Source: Dethiosulfatibacter aminovorans DSM 17477 (GTDB taxonomy: Bacteria > Bacillota > Clostridia > Tissierellales > Dethiosulfatibacteraceae). Taken from it: a stretch of DNA of 64,000 bases. The notes under the pieces were generated by a model. It was not told the origin of the DNA. It was given only the letters and a program-made list of their open reading frames with translations, and searched no databases. The stretch lies in NCBI RefSeq assembly GCF_900142005.1, contig NZ_FQZL01000005.1:186001-250000 (forward strand), in the 5' to 3' direction. Of this stretch, positions 23,937 to 32,073 are shown piece by piece (the first letter of the stretch is position 1; the number at the start of each line of letters is the position of its first letter). A program made the translations under genes and the position numbers.

Positions 23937-25342
23937 ATGAAAATACTAGTAATCGGTGGTGGCCCAGGCGGTCACGTTGCGGCAGCTAAAGCTGCGGATT
24001 TAGGTGCGGATGTAACAATTGTAGAAAAAGTGGTCTTGGCGGTACCTGCCTCAATGTTGGTTGTATACCAACGAAAATACTGCTTCATGCAGCAGATGTA
24101 ATTGATGAGACTAAACACGTTGCCGAGATGGGCATAACTATCAAAGAGGCGACCCTTGACTTCGGCCAACTGCAATCATACAAGAACAACATCATAAGCG
24201 GGATCTGTGAAGGGGTAGGCGGCGTCATGGCAGCTAGAGATATCAAAGTGGTATACGGTATTGCGACACTTACAGGCTTGAATACAGCAAAAGTCACGCT
24301 GAATGACGGTGGAGAAATGGATATGACCTTTGATAAGGCAATCCTGGCAACAGGCTCTGTTGTGGCAAGCATCCCGGTAAAAGGATTTGATGCAGATTGT
24401 GTAGTAACCAGCGATGATGCCTTGGCTTTTGAACAGCCGCCAAAAAGCATGGTAATAATAGGTGGCGGTGTAATCGGGGTTGAATTTGCAGCACTGTATT
24501 CGCGATTGGGTACAAAAGTTACCATAGTTGAAGCACAAGACAGGATTCTGCCGCCTATGGACAGTGAGTTTTCCGTACTTGCCAAGGAAAGGCTTGAAAA
24601 GGATGACATCGATGTATTTACCGGAGCCTGCGTCCTTGAAATTGAAGACACACCAACAGGCGGTCTTGTGAAATTCCAGTCTGGTGATGATGAAGAGCAG
24701 GTTGCTGCAGAAAAGGTGCTCATGGCTGTAGGAAGAAAGCCATATACTGAAGGTCTTGGCTTGGAAGATGCGGGTATCGATACTGAGAGAGGTGCAATCA
24801 AGGTTGATGAATATTTGTGTACAAATCAGCCTAACATTTATGCTGTCGGTGATTGTACAGGAGGTATCATGCTTGCCCATGTTGCCCAGGCTCAAGGAAT
24901 CATACTTGGTGAGAATATTGTTCTAGGGAACAAGAAGGCTTTTGATGGGAAAACTACACCTTCATGTGTGTACCTGGAGCCGGAACTGGCATCTGTAGGA
25001 TTGACTGAAGACCAGGCCAGAGAGCAATATGAGAATGTTAAAATCGGCAAGTGGGATCTTTCGGGAAATGCCAAGGTAATGTCCATGGGCAAATACGGCT
25101 TAATTAAGTTTGTTGTCGATGGTGACAGCGGTCAGGTTCTGGGGCTCCACATTTTCGGACCTAGAGCCAGCGACATGATTCATGAAGGGGCTCTGGCAAT
25201 AGGCATGGGGGCTACCATTGATGATATAGGAAGCATGATCCATGCTCATCCGACAATTGCCGAGTCAATTATGGAAGCTGCACATGATGTTCATAAAAAT
25301 GCGATTTACACAATTTACGAGAAAGAAACACTCGAATGTTAA
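23937..25342 (+). pseudogene. lpdA: dihydrolipoamide dehydrogenase-like flavoprotein, broken by a one-base frameshift
   Basis: The N-terminal part starts at ATG 23937 (GGAGGAG site) with the FAD motif GGGPGG, then the frame changes near 24030. After the change the redox-active motif GGTCLNVGCIPTK and everything to the C-terminal HAHPTIAES are intact in the other frame. Inserting one base between codons 31 and 32 restores a normal ~468-residue protein. In the restored form it is a class I flavoprotein disulfide reductase. As written the N-terminal frame stops at 24101. No lipoyl-protein or 2-oxoacid dehydrogenase genes are adjacent, and a sequencing error is possible. Confidence 0.85.
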
Positions 25343-25383
25343 AATTAGGAAGTTACGATATTTTATTTTGAAAAAACTTCAGG

Positions 25384-25424
25384 CTGCTGAGCAGGATGTT
25401 AACATCTTATTCAGCAGTTTTTTT
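25384..25424 (+). terminator. intrinsic terminator after the flavoprotein gene
   Basis: CTGCTGA pairs with TCAGCAG, extended by an inner GATGTTAACATC palindrome, and is followed by a run of Ts to 25424. Confidence 0.85.
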
Positions 25425-25496
25425 CAATAACATCAACGTGTGGATTTTTGAACAGTAAATGGTTGTGCTTGGGAATAATTGAATGGAGGTAATGGA

Positions 25497-26168
25497 ATGT
25501 ATTCTAAAAAAATATCAAATGCAGTCATAAAACGGTTGCCGCGATATCATCGATATTTGGGTGAATTGCTTGAAAATCAGGTTACAAGGATATCTTCAAA
25601 AGAATTGGGTGATAGAATGGGCGTTACAGCATCACAGATACGTCAGGACCTTAATAACTTTGGCGGCTTTGGTCAGCAAGGCTACGGCTATAAGGTCGAG
25701 TATTTATACAATGAGATTTCCCAACTCCTGGGACTTGGAAAGAAATATAACGTGATTGTGGTTGGAGCAGGAAACCTTGGACAGGCTTTGGCTAATTATT
25801 TGGATTTCGAAAAAAGCGGTTTTGTCATCAAAGCACTTTTTGATGTAAATCCTCGCCTTGTCGGGTTATTTGTAAGGGGTATCGAAGTGATGGATATGGA
25901 TAATATCAAGGTATTTGTCAAAAATAACAATATTGATATAGCCATGTTGACATTACCGAAGGCGAATGCGTCACAGATAGCTGTTGAACTGGTTTCATAT
26001 GGCATAAAGGGTATTTGGAATTTTGCTCCCGTAAATCTTGAAATTAGTGATGACAGTGTTGTTGTTGAGAATGTACATTTGTTTGAAAGCTTGATAACAC
26101 TTGCATATATAATCAAGAATGAAGAAGACCCGCATACTGATGATATGTATTCAATGGAGATACAATAA
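25497..26168 (+). CDS. rex: redox-sensing transcriptional repressor Rex
   Basis: A 223-residue Rex protein. The N-terminal winged helix (RLPRYHRYLGEL, VTASQIRQDLNNFGGFGQQGYGY) and the Rossmann motif GAGNLGQAL are intact, and the C-terminal swapped helix is present. Rex represses fermentative and NADH-consuming genes when NADH/NAD is low and releases DNA when it is high. ATG 25497 follows GGAGGT at 25485-25490. It follows the flavoprotein gene but behind a terminator, so it is separately transcribed. I could not find a clear Rex operator in the window. Confidence 0.95.
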   Translation: MYSKKISNAVIKRLPRYHRYLGELLENQVTRISSKELGDRMGVTASQIRQDLNNFGGFGQQGYGYKVEYLYNEISQLLGLGKKYNVIVVGAGNLGQALANYLDFEKSGFVIKALFDVNPRLVGLFVRGIEVMDMDNIKVFVKNNNIDIAMLTLPKANASQIAVELVSYGIKGIWNFAPVNLEISDDSVVVENVHLFESLITLAYIIKNEEDPHTDDMYSMEIQ

Positions 26169-26249
26169 ACGGTGGATTAGGTATTTAAACAATTCAAGTA
26201 TACTGGTATTAATTTTAAGAAATGGATAATTGGTGTAATTTAGAACAAA

Positions 26250-26278
26250 TTGCATTAATCAAGTGGATAAGTTATAAT
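26250..26278 (+). promoter_or_regulatory. promoter of the ArsR-rhodanese gene
   Basis: TTGCAT (26250-26255), 17 bases, TATAAT (26273-26278). Transcription would begin near 26285, leaving a leader of about 105 bases. Confidence 0.7.
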
Positions 26279-26342
26279 GTTATATATATTCCATCATTCA
26301 CTGATGTTCATGGAGTAGTTGTATAAAATTATCAAGATTATA

Positions 26343-26365
26343 CAGGCTGGTAGCCTGTTGTTTTT
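26343..26365 (+). terminator. terminator-like hairpin inside the leader of the ArsR-rhodanese gene
   Basis: CAGGCT-GGT-AGCCTG followed by TTGTTTTT lies only 25 bases before ATG 26390 and after the promoter listed above. It may end stray rex transcription or act as an attenuator; the sequence alone does not decide. Confidence 0.5.
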
Positions 26366-26389
26366 ACTTGAATGACGGAGGTACCTATA

Positions 26390-27055
26390 ATGGCAACAAA
26401 TTCACAACAATTGAAAACTAATATATATAATCATTTAGCTCGCGTGGGGAAAGCATTATCAAGTCCAAGAAGGTTACATCTTATTGATCTTCTGTGTGAA
26501 GGCCCTAAAACGGTCGATACGTTGGCAAAAGATACTGGAATGTCGGTTGCGAATACATCGCAGCATCTTCAAACATTACTTGAGGCAAGACTGGTCGAGT
26601 ATGAAAAAAAAGGTCTTTTTTCAGTTTACAAACTAAGTGATTCTTCTGTGGGGGCCATGTTCCATCACATGCAGGTTCTTGGAGAGAGTTTATTTGCAGA
26701 TATTCAGAAACTATTGGATGATGTATATGAAAAGCACGGCAACATAGAGCAGATCAATGCAAAGGAATTGATGGGAAAACTTGAAGATGGCAATGTTACA
26801 TTGATTGATGTTAGACCCAAGGAATACTATGATTTAAACCATATAAGAGGGGCGAGTTCTGTTCCCCTTGAAGAACTGGAAGCGCATCTGGAAAAACTGC
26901 CGAAGGATCAGGAAATTATCGCATATTGCCAGGGGCGGTATTGCCTCTTGTCTGTGGAGGCGGTAGAGATACTAAATAAACATGGCTACAAGGCAGTACG
27001 GTTTGAAGATGAATGCCTGCCCTGGGATGACGGCTTGACTAGTCATATCGATTGA
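26390..27055 (+). CDS. ArsR-type regulator fused to a rhodanese domain
   Basis: A 221-residue protein with an N-terminal ArsR winged helix (about residues 10-95, PRRLHLIDLL, ANTSQHLQTL) and a C-terminal rhodanese domain whose active loop is CQGRYC (residues near 180). Such fusions sense sulfane sulfur or persulfide and control sulfur-handling genes. ATG 26390 follows GGAGGT. No sulfide-oxidation genes are adjacent; nearest neighbours are Rex and the disrupted disulfide reductase, a redox theme. Confidence 0.85.
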   Translation: MATNSQQLKTNIYNHLARVGKALSSPRRLHLIDLLCEGPKTVDTLAKDTGMSVANTSQHLQTLLEARLVEYEKKGLFSVYKLSDSSVGAMFHHMQVLGESLFADIQKLLDDVYEKHGNIEQINAKELMGKLEDGNVTLIDVRPKEYYDLNHIRGASSVPLEELEAHLEKLPKDQEIIAYCQGRYCLLSVEAVEILNKHGYKAVRFEDECLPWDDGLTSHID

Positions 27056-27105
27056 CATATGTCAAGTATTGGGGTCTTGTATTGGAACACTGATTCCTTG
27101 AATAG

Positions 27106-27142
27106 AAAAAATGTTGAGATGTTTTTCACCTCAACATTTTTT
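27106..27142. terminator. bidirectional intrinsic terminator
   Basis: AAAAAATGTTGAG pairs with CTCAACATTTTTT across an 11-base loop. It separates the convergent ArsR-rhodanese gene and AtuA-like pair. Confidence 0.9.
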
Positions 27143-27177
27143 GTGTTTTTTGGAACTATTTTTTAACCAGTTGTCTG

Positions 27178-27486
27178 CTATTCCATTTCTATATCTATAT
27201 CCAGAAGGTATGAGCTGAGACTCTTTCCGTGCTTGTCCAGGGCAAGTGACCTTGTAACTCCACCGCCCAGGGCGTCGTGCATTACGAAGTTCAGCGCTCC
27301 CAGCTGGGGAAGCTCATATCTGATTACTTCACCCTTCACTATGTCCTTGTACCATTCCTTGACTACATCCGCAGTCACCTTTTCGGAGACTGTGTCGAAA
27401 TCCTTCTTGTCGTACACTATGAGGGACACGTTTGAAATGTTTCCCTTGTCTCCCGTACGTGAATGTGCTATTTCCCAAAGTTTCAT
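27178..27486 (-). CDS. AtuA C-terminal domain protein (ferredoxin-like fold), separate gene
   Basis: A 102-residue protein corresponding to the C-terminal domain that follows DUF1446 in larger AtuA proteins. The start MKLWEIAHSRTGDKGN includes the conserved HSRTGDKG motif. It begins one base after the stop of the upstream gene, so the two are effectively a split AtuA. In Pseudomonas, AtuA is needed for acyclic terpene catabolism with AtuC/AtuF, but many anaerobes carry split homologues of unknown function. Context is a CitMHS transporter under sigma-54 control. Confidence 0.8.
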   Translation of the reverse strand: MKLWEIAHSRTGDKGNISNVSLIVYDKKDFDTVSEKVTADVVKEWYKDIVKGEVIRYELPQLGALNFVMHDALGGGVTRSLALDKHGKSLSSYLLDIDIEME

Positions 27487-27487
27487 C

Positions 27488-28834
27488 TTAAAGCACCTCC
27501 TTGCATATAACTTCCGCTTTCATGTCTTTCCTTGGAACCAGTATGGATGCAACGGATACTATTTCTTTTACGTATTTGGCAGCTCCGCCTCCACCGCAGG
27601 GACCGTTTGTGTAAAGGGTCTCAACTTCGTTTCCGATTTTTACTGCGCTTTCCTTGTCCTTAGTTCTTGCTGCGAATCTCAGACGGACCTCTTCAGGGTA
27701 GCCTGCCAGGGTTCTTGAACCGTTCTTGTAGATGGAGTTTATACCAAGTATATCAATTCTTGTCTCGTCCATTTCGATTCCCTGCATCTCAAGCCTTTTG
27801 CTTACGATTTCTCCTGCTAGCTCGGCTCTCTCAAGACATCCCGGTCCACCGTAGCTCATCTCGCCTTCGCCGATGAAGCAGTCCTTGTATCCCACGCTTA
27901 CCTTGAATGTGTCTGTATTGGCGTAGCCTGTTGCTCCTTTGACGGATACTCTGTCCACTCCGATCTGTTCCATTGACACTTTGGAAAAGTCGGCAACACA
28001 GTCCGGTGTTATGTATTTCTCGGGGTTGTGGATTTCATAGAGAAGCTGTTCCGTGCAGGTTGAAGTTGTTACGGATCCGCCTGTTCCTTCAACCTTTGTA
28101 ATCACTACATCTCCGGATTCGTCCACTTCTGCGATTGGGAATCCGAGATTCCAAAGATCGCTGATGTCCTTCTTTCCAGGCTCTGCATAGTAGCCTCCGG
28201 TCACCTGGCCTGCGCATTCAAGTAGATGGCCTATGAGTGTTCCCTTGCCAAGTTTTTCATAGTCCTCTGCCGTCCATCCGAACTCATAAACAAGGGGAGC
28301 GATGAAGAGTGCAGGGTCTGAAACCCTTCCCGTTATTATGACATCGGCACCTTCCTGAAGGGCTTTCACGATGCCTTCCATTCCCATATATGCGTTGGCG
28401 GATACCACTTCTCCATCAAGGTCCTTAAGGGGCTTTCCTGTTTCCCAGACAATTGTATCTGAATACTTTTCGATGTTTTCGAATATGCTGTCTCCGAATA
28501 CGGCAGCTATCTTCATGCCCTTAAGGTTCATGTCTTCAGCCATTTTCTTTACTACTTCAAGAGCGCTCTGAGGGTTGGCTGCACCCATGTTGGTTATTAC
28601 CTTCACCTTGTTCTCGTATGCCAGGGGCAATATCTTTTCCATTCTGTATTCAAGAAGTCCGTTGTATCCCTTTTCCGGATTCTGAAGCTTTTGCTGTTGG
28701 GCAATGGCTATGGTTCTTTCAGCCAGACACTCGAATCCTATGTAGTCCAGTTGTCCCTTTTCCAGCAGTACTAGAGAGGGCTCCAGCCTGTCGCCGGCAT
28801 AACCTGCTCCGCTGCCTATTCTGATCTTTTTCAT
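27488..28834 (-). CDS. AtuA-like DUF1446 protein
   Basis: A 448-residue DUF1446 protein opening with RIGSGAGYAGDRLEP and containing the conserved ITGRVSDPALF and YGGPGCLERAELAG segments. It pairs with the small downstream domain protein. The family was named from acyclic terpene utilization, yet biochemical activity is unproven; acyl-CoA or hydroxy-acid metabolism is suspected. A structured repeat copy (28854-28997) lies between it and the upstream transporter gene, so both may be on one transcript from the sigma-54 promoter. Confidence 0.82.
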   Translation of the reverse strand: MKKIRIGSGAGYAGDRLEPSLVLLEKGQLDYIGFECLAERTIAIAQQQKLQNPEKGYNGLLEYRMEKILPLAYENKVKVITNMGAANPQSALEVVKKMAEDMNLKGMKIAAVFGDSIFENIEKYSDTIVWETGKPLKDLDGEVVSANAYMGMEGIVKALQEGADVIITGRVSDPALFIAPLVYEFGWTAEDYEKLGKGTLIGHLLECAGQVTGGYYAEPGKKDISDLWNLGFPIAEVDESGDVVITKVEGTGGSVTTSTCTEQLLYEIHNPEKYITPDCVADFSKVSMEQIGVDRVSVKGATGYANTDTFKVSVGYKDCFIGEGEMSYGGPGCLERAELAGEIVSKRLEMQGIEMDETRIDILGINSIYKNGSRTLAGYPEEVRLRFAARTKDKESAVKIGNEVETLYTNGPCGGGGAAKYVKEIVSVASILVPRKDMKAEVICKEVL

Positions 28835-28853
28835 AAGTCTTAATCTCCTTTAT

Positions 28854-28997
28854 ATAGTCTAAGAAAGTTTAAAATATGTAATCCCTTGAAGCGTTGGTAT
28901 TACACTTGTATGGAAACTTTCTGCGACCTCTTAATAACCGTTTTGTTCACATGAAGCGTGAACACGGTTAACGCGGCAAAGCCGCTTTCTTGTCTAT
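28854..28997 (-). repeat. structured intergenic element, copy 1
   Basis: On the minus strand it reads from ATAGACAAGAAAG to CTTTCTTAGACTAT, with nested hairpins GCGGC/GCCGC, AACCG/CGGTT around GTTCAC/GTGAAC, and GTGTAAT/ATTACAT with apical loop AACGCTTCAA. It is nearly identical to copy 2 at 59268 and related to copy 3 at 60568. It sits between the CitMHS transporter and AtuA-like genes. Confidence 0.8.
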
Positions 28998-29012
28998 TAT
29001 GGGTTTACATGC

Positions 29013-30311
29013 CTAGAAAGGCAGTATTCCCAGTACTATGGATACCACAAGCATTACCAATGTTGTAAGGAATGCAAAAGGTATTGTCTTCTTCTGGTGT
29101 TCTCCAAGATCCACTCCCGTAAGTCCTATTAGAAGGAAGGTTGATCCTGTCAGGGGGCTTACAGGGAAACCTGTAGTCATTTGTCCAAGAATTGCAGCTC
29201 TTCCTACATCAACGGCAGCAACTCCAAACTGTCCTGCTGCACTTGACAATACAGGCATTACGCCAAAATAGAATGAGTCAGGATCGAAGAGAAGACTTGC
29301 AGGCATGGAAGCCAGTCCTGTAATCAAAGGTATGTGCTGTCCGAGTGATACAGGAACAGCCTTTACAGCAACTTCAGCCATGGCTGTAATCATTCCCGAT
29401 CCCTTGAGGATACCTGTGAATGAACCTGCTGCAAACAGAATACTTGCCATCATCAGGGCCGCCTTGGCGTGTGCATCTATCCTTTCTCTCTGGTCTTTCA
29501 CCTTTGGATAGTTGACTGTCAGTGATATTGCAAATGCAAGCATAAATACAACGTGAGGGGGAAGCTTTCCTGATATGAGAGTGGCTATTGCAACGATTAT
29601 GAGTATTATGTTGAACCCGAACAGTTTTGGTCTTGCAAGACCTTGTTTTGCTTCATCAATCTGCTCGTCAGTCATGCTTATTTCAACATCATCTATATTT
29701 CCTATAAGCGCTCTTTCTTTTCTTCCAAGATAGTAAGCCGTAAAGAGTACGAAGGCAATTCCTGCCAGTACCGGTATCAGCATGGGGTTGAAAAGTTCTG
29801 TTACAGACACTTCCAAAGCCGATGCAGCCCTCAATGTAGGACCTCCCCATGGAAGAACGTTCATTGTACCTGCGGAAAGTGCCGCTATTGTGGCAAGTGT
29901 CGTCCGTCTCATGCCCAGTGCGTCGTAAAGTGGAAGCATTGCCGGAATCGTTACGAGGAAAGTAACTGCTCCCGAACCGTCAAGGTGAACTATCATTGCA
30001 AGTATTGCTGTTCCTACGGCAATCTTTGCAGGATCCTTTCCGACAACCTTCAGTATTTTCTTGATGATCGGCTCGAATGTACCAGCATCAGTGAGTATTC
30101 CGAAGAAAAGTATTGCGAAGATGAACATTACACCTGTTTTGGAAATGCTCTTTACCCCGTCTGTGATGAATGTCGACAGTTCGCCTCCGAAACCGCCAAT
30201 AAGTGCAGTTACTACTGGCACCACGATCAGTGCAACTACTGGTGACGTTTTCTTAGTCATTACCAGAGCAAGTAGTAGTACGATTGTTAAAAAACCTAAA
30301 AATGCTAACAT
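29013..30311 (-). CDS. CitMHS-family citrate/metal-citrate transporter
   Basis: A 432-residue carrier with about 12 membrane segments. It starts with LAFLGFLTIVLLLALVM and contains the conserved IVHLDGSGAVTFLVTIPAMLPLYDALGMRR and VLPWGGPTLRAAS segments of CitM/CitH. Relatives import Mg- or Ca-citrate complexes; other tricarboxylates are possible. It is expressed from a sigma-54 promoter at 30355-30371 and is likely controlled by the neighbouring activator, so its substrate may be the regulator's signal or a product of AtuA chemistry. Confidence 0.88.
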   Translation of the reverse strand: MLAFLGFLTIVLLLALVMTKKTSPVVALIVVPVVTALIGGFGGELSTFITDGVKSISKTGVMFIFAILFFGILTDAGTFEPIIKKILKVVGKDPAKIAVGTAILAMIVHLDGSGAVTFLVTIPAMLPLYDALGMRRTTLATIAALSAGTMNVLPWGGPTLRAASALEVSVTELFNPMLIPVLAGIAFVLFTAYYLGRKERALIGNIDDVEISMTDEQIDEAKQGLARPKLFGFNIILIIVAIATLISGKLPPHVVFMLAFAISLTVNYPKVKDQRERIDAHAKAALMMASILFAAGSFTGILKGSGMITAMAEVAVKAVPVSLGQHIPLITGLASMPASLLFDPDSFYFGVMPVLSSAAGQFGVAAVDVGRAAILGQMTTGFPVSPLTGSTFLLIGLTGVDLGEHQKKTIPFAFLTTLVMLVVSIVLGILPF

Positions 30312-30354
30312 GTAAAAATTCTCCTTATAATATGAATTTTGTTCAATTTTATTA

Positions 30355-30371
30355 TTGCAATGTCCGTGCCA
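30355..30371 (-). promoter_or_regulatory. sigma-54 promoter (-24/-12)
   Basis: On the minus strand the sequence reads TGGCACG-GACA-TTGCAA, an excellent match to the consensus TGGCACG-N4-TTGCA, with GG and GC dinucleotides at the right separation. It is about 45 bases upstream of the CitMHS start. The only sigma-54 activator in the window lies next to it. Confidence 0.9.
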
Positions 30372-30397
30372 ACTTTAAAACATTGAAATTCCAACGA

Positions 30398-30442
30398 TAA
30401 AAATCCTCCTGCTTATAAGATTCTGGAATAAACAGGAGGATT
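30398..30442 (-). terminator. intrinsic terminator after the activator gene
   Basis: On the minus strand AATCCTCCTG (30442-30433) pairs with CAGGAGGATT (30411-30402) and is followed by TTTTAT. It ends the activator message before the sigma-54 promoter. Confidence 0.85.
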
Positions 30443-30514
30443 GGAGTCTTGAAATCGATTGTAGGTTAAAATTTTAACGTTCTTGTTGTTTCTAGAATAT
30501 TGGAATTAATTTTG

Positions 30515-30540
30515 TGAATTTCTAAAATTTTAGAAATTCA
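30515..30540. promoter_or_regulatory. perfect 26-bp palindrome, candidate enhancer (UAS) for the activator
   Basis: TGAATTTCTAAAA and its exact complement meet with no loop at 30515-30540, at the end of the activator gene. It is about 145 bases from the sigma-54 promoter, a usual enhancer distance. A partial second copy, TTTCTAGAAT, lies at 30490-30499. Confidence 0.55.
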
Positions 30541-31887
30541 TCATTTCATTTTGTTGTAGAGGCTTGCCAGGGATATCCCCAAGGCTTCTGCAGCCTTTTT
30601 CTTGCCCTCGACGGAATCGCCGAAGATCTCAATTGCCTGACCTATATGCCTCTTTTCAGTCATTCTGATTATGCTGTCCAGTTTCTCAACGGAATCCGTC
30701 TCGGAGGAGATGGTGGTCTGTATCCTTCGTGGAAGATGCCGAATGTCTATGATGAAGTCGTCCATCATGTTCACTGCAAATTCCATGCAGTTTCTAAGTT
30801 CCCTGATATTGCCCGGCCAGTCGTAGTTCAGCAACATGTTTTTCGCGCCGGAGGTTATGTCTATGCCCCTCTTCAATTTGTCTTCGTGGTAGCTGGTGAA
30901 GTAATGTACAAGGGGCAGGATATCACCCTTTCTATCTCTTAGCGGAAGGAGCTGCAATGGGAATACTGCAATCCTGTAGTAAAGGTCCTCCCTGAACTCC
31001 TTTTTTGCTACCATTTCATCAAGGTCCTTGTTTGTTGCAGTTATAACCCTGACGTCAATGGGGATTTCCTTTATGCTTCCTATCCTTCGTATTGTGTTTT
31101 CCTGAAGTGTCCTGAGAAGCTTGGACTGGAGGTTGAAATCCATCTCCGATATTTCATCCAGGAATATGGTTCCTCCGTTTGCCGCTTCGAAGAGTCCTAT
31201 CTTGCCTTCCCTGACTGCGCCGGTGAAGGAGCCTTCCTGGTATCCGAAGAGCTCGCTTTCAAGAAGGCTTGACTGAAGGGAGGCGCAGTTTACAGCCACA
31301 AAGGGGCCGCCGCTCCTGGGGGATGCGTTGTGTATGGCCTGGGCGTAGAGCTCCTTTCCCGTACCGCTTTCTCCCGTCATCAGCACGGTGGTATCCTTCT
31401 TGGCTATCTTCATTGCTATCTTCTTGATGTCAACAGCTCCGGGATCCTCAGCCAGTATGTCGCTGAAGGTGTACCTGGCTCTTTGGATGGCTTTCAGACT
31501 GTTTTGCAGCTTCTTTATATCCTTCTGGTATTCATTTATCTGGCTGGTCAATTCATATACGTCGCTTAGTCCCTTGACCAGGGATATGCCGCCTATTATT
31601 TGACCGTCCTCGACGATGGGGGACATGTTTACTATGTATTCTATTCCGTCCTCAAGCCTTAGGGCCCTTAGGATCTTTTCTCCCGTATGGAGGACGTTGG
31701 GCAGGCGGGCTCCCGGACGCACTTCCTTCAGGGATTTTCCTACTATGTCGTCGTATTTGACTGTGGTTATTCTCGTGTAAGCGGGATTGATATACTGGAC
31801 GACGGCATTTTCGTCTATTATGAGGACACCGTCATATATGGAATCAAGGATTAGTTTTACCCAGTTGTTTATGTTCATTGGAGCCAC
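30541..31887 (-). CDS. sigma-54 enhancer-binding activator (PAS-AAA-Fis)
   Basis: A 448-residue bacterial enhancer-binding protein. The N-terminal PAS domain (about residues 5-110) is the sensor; the AAA domain has Walker A GESGTGKE, the sigma-54 contact loop GSFTGA (a GAFTGA variant) and Walker B GGTIFLDEI; the C-terminus has a Fis-type helix (KKKAAEALGISLASLYNKMK). It activates sigma-54 promoters by looping from an upstream site. The adjacent promoter and palindrome suggest that CitMHS and the AtuA-like genes are its targets. Its signal molecule is unknown. Confidence 0.92.
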   Translation of the reverse strand: MAPMNINNWVKLILDSIYDGVLIIDENAVVQYINPAYTRITTVKYDDIVGKSLKEVRPGARLPNVLHTGEKILRALRLEDGIEYIVNMSPIVEDGQIIGGISLVKGLSDVYELTSQINEYQKDIKKLQNSLKAIQRARYTFSDILAEDPGAVDIKKIAMKIAKKDTTVLMTGESGTGKELYAQAIHNASPRSGGPFVAVNCASLQSSLLESELFGYQEGSFTGAVREGKIGLFEAANGGTIFLDEISEMDFNLQSKLLRTLQENTIRRIGSIKEIPIDVRVITATNKDLDEMVAKKEFREDLYYRIAVFPLQLLPLRDRKGDILPLVHYFTSYHEDKLKRGIDITSGAKNMLLNYDWPGNIRELRNCMEFAVNMMDDFIIDIRHLPRRIQTTISSETDSVEKLDSIIRMTEKRHIGQAIEIFGDSVEGKKKAAEALGISLASLYNKMK

Positions 31888-32001
31888 CTTTTACATTAAT
31901 TTTGTCACAGTAGATTTTATAACTTAATGGAAATTATGTGATTGCTACATATTAATATGCTATATCATGGACAGTTCCATGTCAATCAATACACAAAATA
32001 T

Positions 32002-32013
32002 ATTGTATACAAT
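32002..32013 (+). promoter_or_regulatory. GntR/FadR-type operator candidate
   Basis: The palindrome ATTGTATACAAT fits the general FadR-subfamily pattern TNGTNNNACNA. It lies 60 bases before the flavoprotein start, in an operon region that also encodes a GntR/FadR regulator (34381). Confidence 0.5.
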
Positions 32014-32073
32014 GCAAAATGCACTTGCTGTGAAATCCGGGGAATGATATACTCGAAACAAAGGAGGTCTACT

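Noticed and set aside
29643-30245. A 200-residue Cys-rich plus-strand frame opposite the CitMHS gene
   Set aside because: The CitMHS frame has clear family motifs. The antisense Cys content comes from the complementary Ala/Thr codons, and there is no promoter or ribosome site.
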